The position numbers were made by a program, and so were the translations under genes. A model generated the notes under the pieces. The model worked only from the letters and a program-made list of their open reading frames with translations. It ran no database searches and was not told the origin of the DNA. Shown here one piece after another: positions 1 through 9,582 of a stretch of 64,000 nt of DNA (its first letter is position 1; each line of letters starts with the position of its first letter). This DNA is from Bacillota bacterium (lineage in GTDB: Bacteria > Bacillota > Clostridia > Oscillospirales > Ruminococcaceae). Location: NCBI GenBank assembly GCA_023418925.1, contig JAEZYS010000016.1:1-64000 (forward strand). Direction: 5' to 3'.

Positions 1-27
1 AGTATACTGCTATCATGTGCATATGTC

Positions 28-1314
28 ATTTCAACTCACACGCTCACGAGGAGCGTGACGGAGAATTAACAAATCCTAAAACAGAATATAGAATATTTCA
101 ACTCACACGCTCACGAGGAGCGTGACGGGTCCGCTGTGAATGTCAGCTTCGTGATGAACATTTCAACTCACACGCTCACGAGGAGCGTGACACTACATAT
201 TTTTCAACATGCAAAACTATTGAAGATTTCAACTCACACGCTCACGAGGAGCGTGACTGCTTTTGACGACCATAGTGGAATTATACCACTTATTTCAACT
301 CACACGCTCACGAGGAGCGTGACAATAACAATTTCAATACTTTTTTATATCCGTTTAAATTTCAACTCACACGCTCACGAGGAGCGTGACTCGATTTCAT
401 CAAAGAAAATCCGATACCGTTCAATTTCAACTCACACGCTCACGAGGAGCGTGACGCCAAAAATGTACCCATCCATACACGTTTTTAAATTTCAACTCAC
501 ACGCTCACGAGGAGCGTGACACAAGCCATGAAAATCATCCATAAAAAAATATGTGATTTCAACTCACACGCTCACGAGGAGCGTGACTTTCAATTGGTTT
601 GAATGGAAACGTGACAACAGCATTTCAACTCACACGCTCACGAGGAGCGTGACCTATTCCGAAATTGATAAATGGAAAAGCATTTTCATTTCAACTCACA
701 CGCTCACGAGGAGCGTGACTCAGAAATACAACGAATACAAGGCAGCTAGAAGAAATTTCAACTCACACGCTCACGAGGAGCGTGACCTTCTGAAACTTCA
801 AACGGCGGCGAACTCCTTAATTTCAACTCACACGCTCACGAGGAGCGTGACCTTCGGAAAATGATAATATACTTGCTTTCCTTGAATTTCAACTCACACG
901 CTCACGAGGAGCGTGACGTTAGGGTATAGCTAAAGTCCGTTGCCTTGTGTTACATTTCAACTCACACGCTCACGAGGAGCGTGACAATTGCTGCCCTCAT
1001 TGCGGTAGAAAGTTAGGTGATTTCAACTCACACGCTCACGAGGAGCGTGACCATTAAGCTTTTTGTATTCTCCCGAACGGATAGCATTTCAACTCACACG
1101 CTCACGAGGAGCGTGACGGTAAGGTTGATAAGGTTGCAGACATGGGGCTGTCATTTCAACTCACACGCTCACGAGGAGCGTGACATATTGCTGTAAGTTC
1201 TTCGGCTTTAAAGACAAATTTCAACTCACACGCTCACGAGGAGCGTGACTGCATATCAGAAACTTTGACAACAAACATTACTATTTCAACTCACACGCTC
1301 ACGAGGAGCGTGAC
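28..1314 (-). CRISPR. Type I-C CRISPR array (20 repeats visible, array continues off the left edge)
   Basis: Twenty copies of a 32-nt repeat begin at 28, 95, 160, 226, 292, 359, 424, 489, 556, 622, 688, 755, 820, 886, 954, 1020, 1086, 1153, 1218 and 1283. I saw no difference between copies. The nineteen complete spacers are 33-36 nt and all differ. On the minus strand the repeat starts GTCACGCTCCTCGTGAGCGT and ends GAGTTGAAAT, with a 7-bp stem (CACGCTC/GAGCGTG) and the GTTGAAA-type 3' end usual for subtype I-C, so crRNA should be read leftward, like the cas operon. Bases 1-27 look like part of another spacer, so the array is incomplete here. Open reading frames through the repeats are artefacts. 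Confidence 0.98.
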
Positions 1315-1469
1315 CCTATATATGGTATAACAGGGTGCATTACTCTACTGTGAGCGGACTTACTTTTCTTTTTTGCGGGAAAAATATCTACTTTGTTAAT
1401 GATTTATTCAAAAAATCTGTTTATTTCTCTGCGAAGATTACAGGATTTTAAAATTAATTAAAGTTCGCA
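1315..1469 (-). promoter_or_regulatory. CRISPR leader
   Basis: AT-rich, gene-free stretch between the last repeat and the 3' end of cas2. Because the array reads leftward, this is where the leader and the site of new spacer insertion should be. No protein-coding signal was seen. The position is direct; the leader role is inferred from type I-C locus architecture. Confidence 0.7.
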
Positions 1470-1760
1470 TTAAAAAATTAATACGCCCTCTGAATTATAC
1501 GTTCCCTTAACCCCAAAGTGTTCAATCCTATTTTCCCAATTGTTCCCTAAATAATATATTCTCAAACTATCTTGATTATTATCAACAACTTTTAATAGCT
1601 TATCTTTAACCTTTAAAAAAGTTCCATAATCAACATTAATTTCAAAAACACTATTTTGGACTCTTTGTCCATAATCCTGACATATCTTTGCAATTTTACG
1701 TAGTCTCCTTGCCCCTTCCTTATTAATTGTCGAAACATCGTAACTTACTAATGTCATCAT
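1470..1760 (-). CDS. cas2: CRISPR-associated endoribonuclease/integration protein Cas2 (type I-C)
   Basis: Cas2 forms a complex with Cas1 that inserts new spacers at the leader end of the array. The 96-residue product has the small ferredoxin-like fold pattern, with an early strand ending in the Asp of VSYDVS and a second strand in QNSVFEI. The ATG at 1760 is chosen because GGTGA lies five bases upstream; a GTG at 1769 directly after the cas1 stop is the alternative. It is the last gene of the cas operon, next to the leader, the usual I-C position. Length and placement are normal. Confidence 0.95.
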   Translation of the reverse strand: MMTLVSYDVSTINKEGARRLRKIAKICQDYGQRVQNSVFEINVDYGTFLKVKDKLLKVVDNNQDSLRIYYLGNNWENRIEHFGVKGTYNSEGVLIF

Positions 1761-1769
1761 AAAGTTCAC

Positions 1770-2792
1770 CTATTTCATTATAAGATTAGGATATTCATCA
1801 ATTTCGCCTCTTAAATATTTTGCAAGTAGAGAACTTTGAACATATGGTACTAAGCCTATTGGAATTTTTTCTTTTAAATATGGGTGAAGCATAGTGTCTC
1901 TTTTTTTCTCCTGCCAGGCAGCAATGACCTTTTTCTTTCCATCATCGTTTAAAAATACAGCTCCACTAATCTGTGTTTCAAAGTCATTTTCATTGACTCT
2001 TTTTAGATTTATTAAGCTTAGAACTAATCTTTCAATTATACATCTGAATTCTTCAACCATATCGCATGCTAGACTATTTCGGCCTGAGCGCAAAGAGTGA
2101 AAGAACCCATAATAACTGTCTAAACCTACACTAGCTAAGCTTGATGAATAAGTGTTTGTTGCTAAGGTATACAAAAAAGACAACATCGCATTTACATTAT
2201 CAAGAGGCGGCTTTTTCGAACGACTTATTAGTTGAAAGTCTTCTTTTTGTTGTAATATTAGTTTGTCAAAAATACCAAAATAAAATTTTGCACAATTACC
2301 TTCTATCCCCATAATTGTTTCAGTGTCATTGGCTTCGTAAACGGCTTGCATTCCAGATTCCAAATATGAAATGCATTTACTAATCTCACCATCTTCATCT
2401 ATTTCTTTATTATCTCGCAATGACCGCTTAATTAAAAACCTGGTATTAGAAAGCTTTGCTGCAACGGTGTTCTGAGCAAGAATCAAGGGTGGATTACTTA
2501 AAATTTCAAACTGAGCCTTTCTTAGATATATATTTCCTTTTATCTCTCCCTCAACTCTAGCCAGAAATTTTCCTTGTGGAGAAATAAAACTTATTGGTAT
2601 GCCATATTCAACGCATTTTCCCATTAATGCAGGAGAACAACCTAAATAACTAAAACAATATATATCTTCTATGTTTGAAAATGGTAATCTGAATTTATCT
2701 TTTTCTTCCGACTTACAGACTACATTTTCGCCGTCTAATGTCAGGTATGCTGTTTCATCTAAAATATATAGTGAATTAAGTAATTTTCTCAT
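1770..2792 (-). CDS. cas1: CRISPR-associated endonuclease Cas1 (type I-C)
   Basis: Cas1 is the integrase of spacer acquisition. The 340-residue protein has the expected metal ligands: Glu164 in GIEG, His232 in GFFHS and Asp244 in LACDM, followed by EEFR. The ATG overlaps the cas4 stop in an ATGA, with AAGGAG eight bases upstream, so translation is probably coupled. Cas4 and Cas2 genes flank it, making a normal adaptation module. No broken residues or frameshifts are visible. Confidence 0.97.
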   Translation of the reverse strand: MRKLLNSLYILDETAYLTLDGENVVCKSEEKDKFRLPFSNIEDIYCFSYLGCSPALMGKCVEYGIPISFISPQGKFLARVEGEIKGNIYLRKAQFEILSNPPLILAQNTVAAKLSNTRFLIKRSLRDNKEIDEDGEISKCISYLESGMQAVYEANDTETIMGIEGNCAKFYFGIFDKLILQQKEDFQLISRSKKPPLDNVNAMLSFLYTLATNTYSSSLASVGLDSYYGFFHSLRSGRNSLACDMVEEFRCIIERLVLSLINLKRVNENDFETQISGAVFLNDDGKKKVIAAWQEKKRDTMLHPYLKEKIPIGLVPYVQSSLLAKYLRGEIDEYPNLIMK

Positions 2793-3460
2793 TTGTTCAT
2801 CTCCTTCTGCATCATTATCTCATCTTTAACTCGATACTTGTTAATTTTGGGAAAGCACATTTCGGATAAAGAACAGCCCGAACATTTTTGTCCCTTCTCT
2901 CGCTTTGGTATTGCCGAAAGACGCAAAACATCCCTCATTTCTGATAAATACTTTTTTATAAGTTCATCGTATCTGTTATATTCTGTTTCAAAAGGAAGAA
3001 AGATTCTTTTTCGAGGCTCAGAATAATAAATGAAACACCTGCTATTACACTTGAAAATATAGTCAACACAAAGTTTTTGCGCGAAAACCTGTATTGCATC
3101 GCTCTCATGAAAAGCTTTATCTTTTGGTGGCTTAGGCTTATACTCAACAATATTTATATCAAAATATCCATTTAAATTTTTAATATATATTCCATTTTTT
3201 TTTGATTTAATTAGTTCAATACAATCAGTTACTCCGTACAAATCATATTCAGGTAAATCGTTATAAACTGATACTCCACTCCGTACAATTATATCTTTAT
3301 TTGAAAAATCATGCTTTCCACTATGTACATTTTCATGAATCAAATTTGCTTTTACAACAAATGAATTTTCTGCCCAATCATTATTTACTTCAAGTAGAGC
3401 AAATCTTCTTGGGCAGTACATGTAATGTTGTATTGCACGAATATTAATAGTAGTATCCAT
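2789..3460 (-). CDS. cas4: CRISPR-associated exonuclease Cas4 (type I-C)
   Basis: Cas4 is a RecB-like nuclease with an iron-sulfur cluster that trims prespacers and helps select those with a correct PAM. The 223-residue protein carries the full cysteine set: Cys16 in YCPRR and Cys193, Cys196 and Cys202 in CSGCSLSEMC. The nuclease motifs are Asp79 (VTDC), Glu106-Lys108 (EYK) and Gln124 (QVFAQ). The gene overlaps cas1 by 4 nt and touches the end of cas7, so it is part of the single cas transcript. Confidence 0.95.
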   Translation of the reverse strand: MDTTINIRAIQHYMYCPRRFALLEVNNDWAENSFVVKANLIHENVHSGKHDFSNKDIIVRSGVSVYNDLPEYDLYGVTDCIELIKSKKNGIYIKNLNGYFDINIVEYKPKPPKDKAFHESDAIQVFAQKLCVDYIFKCNSRCFIYYSEPRKRIFLPFETEYNRYDELIKKYLSEMRDVLRLSAIPKREKGQKCSGCSLSEMCFPKINKYRVKDEIMMQKEMNK

Positions 3461-4326
3461 TATAGCTTTAATTCAATAGAAACACCAGCCGGCATAACTT
3501 CATCTATACTGATTTCATAATCTGAGAACACTCTAGGAACTTTTACTTCATCTTTTAACTTAACATTTACTTTTTCAAATAAAATATGTGCAGGGGCATT
3601 ACCCAAAGCAGATTCATGTCTGAAAACAATCAGTTTTCTTAAACACATTTTGCCTCTTGCAGCACTTCTGTCATGCTCAAACATATTGATGATTGAATTC
3701 CATAGAAGTTCCAAATCTTCTTCACTGAAGCCCGTAACCTTTTGGGCAAGCATTGCGGAAACATAACCCTCAGCTCTGTATAGTGCATATGGGATATAGT
3801 TCTTTTTGCCCATTTCAGTTTCTTTCTTTTCCATATCTGCTTCTTTTGTGACAGCCTGTCTGGTTATTGTAATTTCCTGAGGGAAAACAGGGTCAATACT
3901 TCTTGCAAACGTTAATTGAACCGGACCTCTGACTATACCGCAAGGATCGTCGCCGGTGCTCATAACAGCACCAAATGCTCTTACATCATAATAATTTTTG
4001 CATATGTATTCTTGTGCAGTTTTAACGTCGTCCTTATTTTTACCCTTTTGCTTTGTCGGAAGGTCTGAATTTTCATAAGCGCTTGAAAACTTTGAGTTAA
4101 GTGAACGGTCTGTTTTAATCAGGATATTGTATCCCTCTTGCCCCTCTTTTACAAGCTCGACAAAATTTCTTATTTTTCTTTTCAGACAAACATCTGTTAC
4201 AATACCTAAAGATGTTTCAGCGTCAACTCTTGGCATATTTCCTGCGTCTGGATCACCGTTTGGATTACCATTCTCTACATCAAAAAGCATAACAAACTCG
4301 TATCTGTTTTTAATTGAACTTTCCAT
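3460..4326 (-). CDS. cas7: Type I-C Cascade backbone protein Cas7 (Csd2)
   Basis: Cas7 polymerises along the crRNA as the backbone of the I-C interference complex. The N-terminal strand VMLFDVENGNPNGDPDAG is the hallmark of the Csd2/Csh2 RAMP family; the body (about 288 residues) matches the usual length. The ATG at 4326 is preferred over an upstream one at 4350 because AAAGGAAG lies at the right distance, and this places the start 4 nt after the cas8c stop. No truncation seen. Confidence 0.95.
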   Translation of the reverse strand: MESSIKNRYEFVMLFDVENGNPNGDPDAGNMPRVDAETSLGIVTDVCLKRKIRNFVELVKEGQEGYNILIKTDRSLNSKFSSAYENSDLPTKQKGKNKDDVKTAQEYICKNYYDVRAFGAVMSTGDDPCGIVRGPVQLTFARSIDPVFPQEITITRQAVTKEADMEKKETEMGKKNYIPYALYRAEGYVSAMLAQKVTGFSEEDLELLWNSIINMFEHDRSAARGKMCLRKLIVFRHESALGNAPAHILFEKVNVKLKDEVKVPRVFSDYEISIDEVMPAGVSIELKL

Positions 4327-4330
4327 AATA

Positions 4331-6148
4331 CTAACTTCCTTTCTTATCACTTAACTTCTTTTTTGCGTATAATTCTTTATTCTGCTGATAATATCCGACA
4401 ATAAACTTACCTTGTTCATCAAGCAATAAGGTGTTCGGAAACTCATTGTTTAAGCCACTGATTATTTCACCCAACAAAATATTGTAGTAAACAGGGGAGG
4501 TTAGTTTTTTCAAATGGTTTTGTGAAAGCTGGATAAGCTTTGGGAAAACGGTTGAAGGCTTTGAGCAAGCTGAGGTAAAGAAGCTATCTTTAATAGTTTT
4601 ATTAAGTGTTCCATCAACTGAATCCTGTTGAATTTTCTCTAGAACTGCAAATAGTCTGCCACATAAGTAAGCTGCGTTTTTGTTTTCAAGGTCGAGTGAC
4701 ACTTTAATCTCCTCCTTAAGATTTGAATTCCTTAATTTTCGGTTTATGCAAGCTTTAATAATGCCTATTCGTGTATCATTCATTTTGATAAAATGATTTT
4801 TCTCCTCATCGCAGTCAGTTTTTATTCTTCTGATAACTGTTGATAACAGTTGTTCAGGATATTTTTGTCCTGTCAGAATTGCTTGGAAAATAGCTGAAAT
4901 TAAGGGCGGTGAAACCTTTTCTCCTGTTGCTTTAGGTGATACAAGTTCTTTTTTTATCCAACTAAAATATATCTGATTATTGTTGTCAAAAAGCCTCATG
5001 TCCTCCTGATGTTGCAGAATATTGCTCATAATATCTCCGAATTTGTTCCGCAGCATAAACTTTAGGGCAATTCTCCCCTTTAGGCCAGCAAGACCTGCTA
5101 CATAAAATACAACATTCTCATTAACACCTAAGCTACATATGTCACCACCTATTCCCGTCTTTGCATATGAATACATTGAGCTTAAGCCACGTTCAGCTTG
5201 CATTTGTGGATTTTCAGCTAAAAAATCTGTGAATATACTACATTCATTTTCATCATTCTTTTTGATTGCAAAATAAACAAGAGTTATTTCATCAAAAACT
5301 TGATGATGAGAGTGGCTTTCAGATAAGTAATTAAGTGTTTTTGTGTATTTTTTCATTGCAATTTCTGATATGTTACAATTTTCGCCCTCTGTTTTTCCGT
5401 ATGAAGAAAATGCAGTACATTCTTTTTTAAATGAAACCAGTTTTGCTTGGTCTCCAATATTCTTAATTTTATCATGATGTATTGCTATAGATGAAAAATC
5501 TCCAGTAATTGCACACATGGTTCTCTGGCTTGTCACATCATTGCTTTTACCATATTTATCAGCGCAAAATAATGTATTATATTTATGTTTTAATTGATCA
5601 TCCTCATGTAATGTAACAGCAGGGTTTCCATCTAATCCAAAAATAAAATATGCATTTAAGTACTCTTTACCTAGTCTTTGTAAAATATGGTTTTCCATCT
5701 GCTCTTCGCTATTCCATTTCTGAATAAAATTATAGTAACCTCTGCAGATATTAGAATTTAAATTCTCAAAAAAAATACTATTAACTTCTTTAAAACACTT
5801 GTTGGATTTTTTAGCTTTATCAGTATTATCTGATGGATTAAACACGCCTTTATCATAATTCAGACCAAATATGTACAATGGGCGATGCTCAATGATATTT
5901 GCGTCAATACTAGTCTTTTGTGTACGTTCTGGAAGAAAGACTTCAATTGGGTCAAGAAATTCCTTTTCCTTGCCTTTTTTATCGGTCACAACACGCTTTT
6001 TCCTAATATCAATAATATCAGTAATATCACCATCAGGAGTTAAAAGAATCTTGTAGTGCACCTTTTGTTTACTGAAGCCAACTGGAATAATGTCACAACC
6101 GTCACCTGATAACATATCATCATAGTCGCACAGGGCTTTAATCAGCAT
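4331..6148 (-). CDS. cas8c: Type I-C Cascade large subunit Cas8c (Csd1)
   Basis: Cas8c recognises the PAM and helps open target DNA; in I-C systems an internal start in this gene often also produces the small subunit Cas11c. The product is 605 residues, a normal Csd1 length. Typical features are the N-terminal segment with VHYKILLTPDG and the internal FIFGLDGNPAVTLHED. The start overlaps the cas5c stop by a few bases. I did not try to locate the internal Cas11c start. Subunit assignment rests mainly on position between cas5c and cas7 and family-like segments. Confidence 0.93.
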   Translation of the reverse strand: MLIKALCDYDDMLSGDGCDIIPVGFSKQKVHYKILLTPDGDITDIIDIRKKRVVTDKKGKEKEFLDPIEVFLPERTQKTSIDANIIEHRPLYIFGLNYDKGVFNPSDNTDKAKKSNKCFKEVNSIFFENLNSNICRGYYNFIQKWNSEEQMENHILQRLGKEYLNAYFIFGLDGNPAVTLHEDDQLKHKYNTLFCADKYGKSNDVTSQRTMCAITGDFSSIAIHHDKIKNIGDQAKLVSFKKECTAFSSYGKTEGENCNISEIAMKKYTKTLNYLSESHSHHQVFDEITLVYFAIKKNDENECSIFTDFLAENPQMQAERGLSSMYSYAKTGIGGDICSLGVNENVVFYVAGLAGLKGRIALKFMLRNKFGDIMSNILQHQEDMRLFDNNNQIYFSWIKKELVSPKATGEKVSPPLISAIFQAILTGQKYPEQLLSTVIRRIKTDCDEEKNHFIKMNDTRIGIIKACINRKLRNSNLKEEIKVSLDLENKNAAYLCGRLFAVLEKIQQDSVDGTLNKTIKDSFFTSACSKPSTVFPKLIQLSQNHLKKLTSPVYYNILLGEIISGLNNEFPNTLLLDEQGKFIVGYYQQNKELYAKKKLSDKKGS

Positions 6149-6864
6149 TTCATATCCCCCCTATACAACGGAATATCAATTACTCCGTCTATTAAATGCG
6201 GGCGGTAATAAAGTGCATCTGCCTTATCGGAAAATTTAGGATTATTCCAATTGTTATTTAGTGGAATTCCTTTGTCCTCAAATTCCATTTTATAAAGCAT
6301 ATACCCTAAATCAATATCTCCATGCAATTCCTCAGAAACTTGAGAAAGGTCAAATTCATCAACAAGCTCAATTTTTCTTAAAGGGAATTCTCTACAACCT
6401 AGACACGGTTGTTTAAAATGTTGTCCATTTTTAAGTCTTCTTAACATAATGTTATAGTGTTTTTCTTCACATTCGTCCTCATGATCGGATTTATGCCCAG
6501 TTAATTCAAAATGAAATGATATACCATACTTTACATCTTTTAATAGCATTCCGCCACGTTGAGTTCTATCCTCAGCTGTAAATAACTCTGGAGAGCCTTC
6601 TCCAGAATTCATTTGTTGACGAACAGCACTATAACTAATCTTGTTTTTAACCTCGTTTCGCCTGATGTTTACAAATTTAATTGGGTTAAAAACTAAAATC
6701 TTGTCTACGACGAATCGAATTGGTGGCTTCCAATAAATGCATTTCAGCATTCCTTCAATTGCACTTATTGTTGGAACGTCATAAGAAACACGCTCAACTT
6801 TCATTTCTGGTCTTGAGAAGCATGCATAGTCGCCCTCAACGATAATATTGAATCCATATGACAT
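6142..6864 (-). CDS. cas5c: Type I-C Cas5c, crRNA-processing endoribonuclease
   Basis: In I-C systems, which lack Cas6, Cas5c cuts the pre-crRNA and stays bound to the 5' handle. The 240-residue protein begins with the RAMP strand GFNIIVEGDYACFSRPEMK, followed by YDVPTISAIEGML, both typical of Cas5d/c. No cas6 gene is present in the window, which fits this role. The gene lies 28 nt downstream of cas3 and overlaps cas8c. Confidence 0.95.
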   Translation of the reverse strand: MSYGFNIIVEGDYACFSRPEMKVERVSYDVPTISAIEGMLKCIYWKPPIRFVVDKILVFNPIKFVNIRRNEVKNKISYSAVRQQMNSGEGSPELFTAEDRTQRGGMLLKDVKYGISFHFELTGHKSDHEDECEEKHYNIMLRRLKNGQHFKQPCLGCREFPLRKIELVDEFDLSQVSEELHGDIDLGYMLYKMEFEDKGIPLNNNWNNPKFSDKADALYYRPHLIDGVIDIPLYRGDMKC

Positions 6865-6892
6865 TTAATAGCTCCTTTCTAATATTGTCTTT

Positions 6893-9100
6893 TTAAAAAA
6901 TATAATCTTCATCTTTAACAAGACAAGGGTTCAGTCCTGTCATTTCATCATAGTAATTCATATTACTTAGCAAATAAATTCCATTTCCCATATTTCCAAG
7001 AATTCCCAACTTTAATATATCATCGAACTCATATCTATAAACTGAAACAGAATACCTTTGCAGACTGCGTCTGACTTGCATATTGCCAAGGATTAATTTG
7101 CTGATCAAGGTTTGACAATTATCATTTTCATGATTTATCACAATGCTTATAGTATCGGAATTGATATACTTAAAATTCTGAGCATAACTTTTGAACGGCA
7201 TTGTCATTGGTGTATTTACTGTTCTGCTATCAAAACTATTTGTAATGCTATCAAAATGAGCTATAGTATTACGATGTATATCACTCTCATTTTCGTTAAA
7301 GAGCCGGTTATAATATTCTTCAATACACTCTGAAGAGTTTACCGTGGGATAAGTATCAAGTAAATTCTTTGTTATATTGATTCTTGTCCGTATATCACCA
7401 TTTCTTATTCTATCGTCTGTTTCAAAAATAAAGACTTTGCCAGTTTTGCGTTTTCCTTCTCGGTTACAACGCCCGCCTGCCTGAAGTATACTATCTAGTC
7501 CAGTTAATTCCCGGAATACTGACTCAAAATCTAAATCAACGCCTGCTTCAACAAGTGAAGTTGATACAACAGTTATTTTAATGTTATCTTTCAGATCCCG
7601 TTTAATGCTTGAGATTATCCCGGATCTGTGATACGGTGACATATAAGTAGACAAATGATATTTCTTTCCCTCAACCTTATTAAAAACATCTCTTGCAGTT
7701 TGGCGCTTATTTACTATTATCAAGCTGCTTTGAAACTGATCGGCTTTCTGTATTATATTTTCATAATCAGTTTTAGAAAGATTTATATATTCACAGTTTT
7801 GAAAATTCACAAAAGATTCTTTATCCCGTATAAGCTCATTTGTTGTAGAGTCAGAAATGTATTTTTCAAACAGTTTGTCATAATTTGGCATCGTTGCAGA
7901 AAGAAAAATACACTCGCTGTTAAGATGTCTGCTTATATACCCAACACCGCGCAAACAAGGTTGAATATACTCCGTTGGAATCAGGTGAATTTCATCAAAT
8001 ATGATTACGCTATCAGCAAGATTATGAAGTTTTCTTAAGCCTGAACCTTTATAATGATATAATGACTGAAAGAACTGAACACTTGTAGTTACAATAAGCG
8101 GTGCATCCCAGTTTTCACAGGATAACTTCATCTTATCGTTTGTTTTATCAGAATTATCTTCAGTTTCATCATAATTATAATTAGAATGATGTTGAAGTAC
8201 AGGTAAGACTTCTTTAAACATATCTTCAAAGTCATTTGCCGTTTGTTCAATAATGCTTGTGTATGGAATGACATATACAATTCGTTTTTTACCCTCTTTT
8301 ACAGCCTTTTCTAATGCAAGCTTTAAACTACACAGGGTTTTTCCGCTTCCTGTCGGCATATTTAGAATATGTATATTTCCGTTGCCTGAATTTGAAATAG
8401 CCTGCTTCATCAAAGTTGTTCTAGATTTCCTTACAATAGTGTCCTGCTTAAATTCACTAAGCCTTTTATTTAGGATTTCAAGAGCCTTTTTAAAATCTCC
8501 TTTAACTCCTCTCTCAATTTCAGGCTTGCAAAAAACTTCAGTATCAATAAAATCTGCATCTTTTAGACAAGAAAATACATACCTTGTAAAAAAAGCGTAT
8601 TCTTCAAGGGCATCCTCTTTTGTTTTACATTCAGATAATATATATTTTATTAATGGAGTAAAGTCAGGAACTTTAATTGTAATTTCATCAGAATATTTGT
8701 TATAACTATTTTCGCCGGAATAGTTTGCAACCTTTTTTAATCTGCCTTGTAATGTTGGACAATCTAGAACATCAGTATTGGATCCACCATCTGGCAACCC
8801 AGTATGATGTCCTGCAATACAATATTGCATCATTATAATCATAATATCATTTTTAGATTTAACTTTTTCAAGTTCCAAAGCCCCGCATATTGAATGTTCA
8901 AACCTTACATTGCTTCCGTACAATCGCTTTTGGAAAGTGACAGCATATTTCCCTATATCGTGGTATAGCCCTGTAAGTGAGACAATGCTCTTAAATTCAT
9001 CTTTAGCATAGTCTTTAGCTAAAGATGATACACTGCTACAATGTTCAAAAACAGATTGTTTCTTTCCATCCAATTCTCTAATATGCGCAATAAATTCCAA
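6893..9100 (-). CDS. cas3: CRISPR-associated helicase-nuclease Cas3 (HD plus DExH helicase)
   Basis: Cas3 unwinds and degrades DNA flagged by Cascade. The N-terminal HD nuclease is seen in SVFEHC, GLYHDIGKY and AGHHTG; the helicase motifs follow in order: PTGSGKT (Walker A), DEIHLIP, SATMP and the C-terminal QAGGRCNREGK. I take the TTG near 9100 (ninth codon after the upstream ATG at 9127) as the start because GGAGAAG precedes it at about 11 nt and the protein then begins EFIAHIRELDGK, as in other I-C Cas3 proteins. The ATG at 9127 remains possible. It is the first gene of the cas operon. Confidence 0.95.
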   Translation of the reverse strand: MEFIAHIRELDGKKQSVFEHCSSVSSLAKDYAKDEFKSIVSLTGLYHDIGKYAVTFQKRLYGSNVRFEHSICGALELEKVKSKNDIMIIMMQYCIAGHHTGLPDGGSNTDVLDCPTLQGRLKKVANYSGENSYNKYSDEITIKVPDFTPLIKYILSECKTKEDALEEYAFFTRYVFSCLKDADFIDTEVFCKPEIERGVKGDFKKALEILNKRLSEFKQDTIVRKSRTTLMKQAISNSGNGNIHILNMPTGSGKTLCSLKLALEKAVKEGKKRIVYVIPYTSIIEQTANDFEDMFKEVLPVLQHHSNYNYDETEDNSDKTNDKMKLSCENWDAPLIVTTSVQFFQSLYHYKGSGLRKLHNLADSVIIFDEIHLIPTEYIQPCLRGVGYISRHLNSECIFLSATMPNYDKLFEKYISDSTTNELIRDKESFVNFQNCEYINLSKTDYENIIQKADQFQSSLIIVNKRQTARDVFNKVEGKKYHLSTYMSPYHRSGIISSIKRDLKDNIKITVVSTSLVEAGVDLDFESVFRELTGLDSILQAGGRCNREGKRKTGKVFIFETDDRIRNGDIRTRINITKNLLDTYPTVNSSECIEEYYNRLFNENESDIHRNTIAHFDSITNSFDSRTVNTPMTMPFKSYAQNFKYINSDTISIVINHENDNCQTLISKLILGNMQVRRSLQRYSVSVYRYEFDDILKLGILGNMGNGIYLLSNMNYYDEMTGLNPCLVKDEDYIF

Positions 9101-9144
9101 ATAAATCACTTCTCCATATATATACATAATAGTTTATTATTAAC

Positions 9145-9173
9145 ATTATATCGTAGAATGTTATAAATTACAA
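9145..9173 (-). promoter_or_regulatory. Promoter of the cas operon
   Basis: Read on the minus strand: -35 TTGTAA (9173-9168), 17-bp spacer, -10 TATAAT (9150-9145). It lies 45 nt upstream of the proposed cas3 start. The flanks are extremely AT-rich. No obvious operator palindrome overlaps it. Confidence 0.75.
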
Positions 9174-9391
9174 TAAGATAATACAATAAAATATATATTT
9201 TTTACAAATTTTTTTAAAATCTCCAATGGTAACGTAGCAGAAAACAATTTTTTATGCATATTTGAAAAGAAAAAAGCCCGCAGATCAAAATCGACGGACT
9301 TTAAAAACATTAAGAGAAAATGTGGACACAATCAACAATCTAAATTTGAACCGAAAACACCTATAAAATATAATAAGATGTAATGCAGTAC

Positions 9392-9565
9392 TTATTTACT
9401 ATTCATACAGACTAAATTACTCTCACTCTTCCACTCCTGAAAGAATTTTTTGCCATTATTAATTTCCATAACCAGCACTAACTTTCTTAATTCGTCACAA
9501 TGCAAATTGATCAAAGCTGGTTTCGAAAGTTGATCGCAGAGTTTTTTGCAAGGATTCTTATTCAT
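9392..9565 (-). CDS. Small hypothetical protein (57 aa)
   Basis: An ATG-TAA frame of 57 codons lies 18 nt downstream of the surface-protein remnant and on the same strand. The product is mixed polar with three Cys in the first 23 residues and an internal stretch DELRKLVLVMEINNGKKFF. The upstream AAGAACGG is only a weak ribosome binding site. I recognise no family. The 264 bases between it and cas3 hold the cas promoter and otherwise only AT-rich sequence and an imperfect hairpin near 9275-9302. Confidence 0.3.
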   Translation of the reverse strand: MNKNPCKKLCDQLSKPALINLHCDELRKLVLVMEINNGKKFFQEWKSESNLVCMNSK

Positions 9566-9582
9566 TACCGTTCTTCGATGCT

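Noticed and set aside
136..864. Long reading frames through the CRISPR array giving repeated ISTHTLTRSVT peptides.
   Set aside because: They arise only from the repeat sequence; no ribosome binding site, and the region is an array.
9227..9235. AATGGTAAC upstream of the cas promoter matches the junction of the degenerate repeat and its following bases (12195-12202 area), as if a CreR-like guide targeted the cas operon.
   Set aside because: Only nine bases match, three of them repeat-derived. There is no TTC PAM, the seventh guide base mismatches, and the site is over 50 bp upstream of the -35 box.
9271..9302. AAAGCCCG ... CGGACTTT as a terminator between cas3 and the small gene.
   Set aside because: The stem has a mismatch, is short and lacks a good T run in either direction; I do not list it as a feature.
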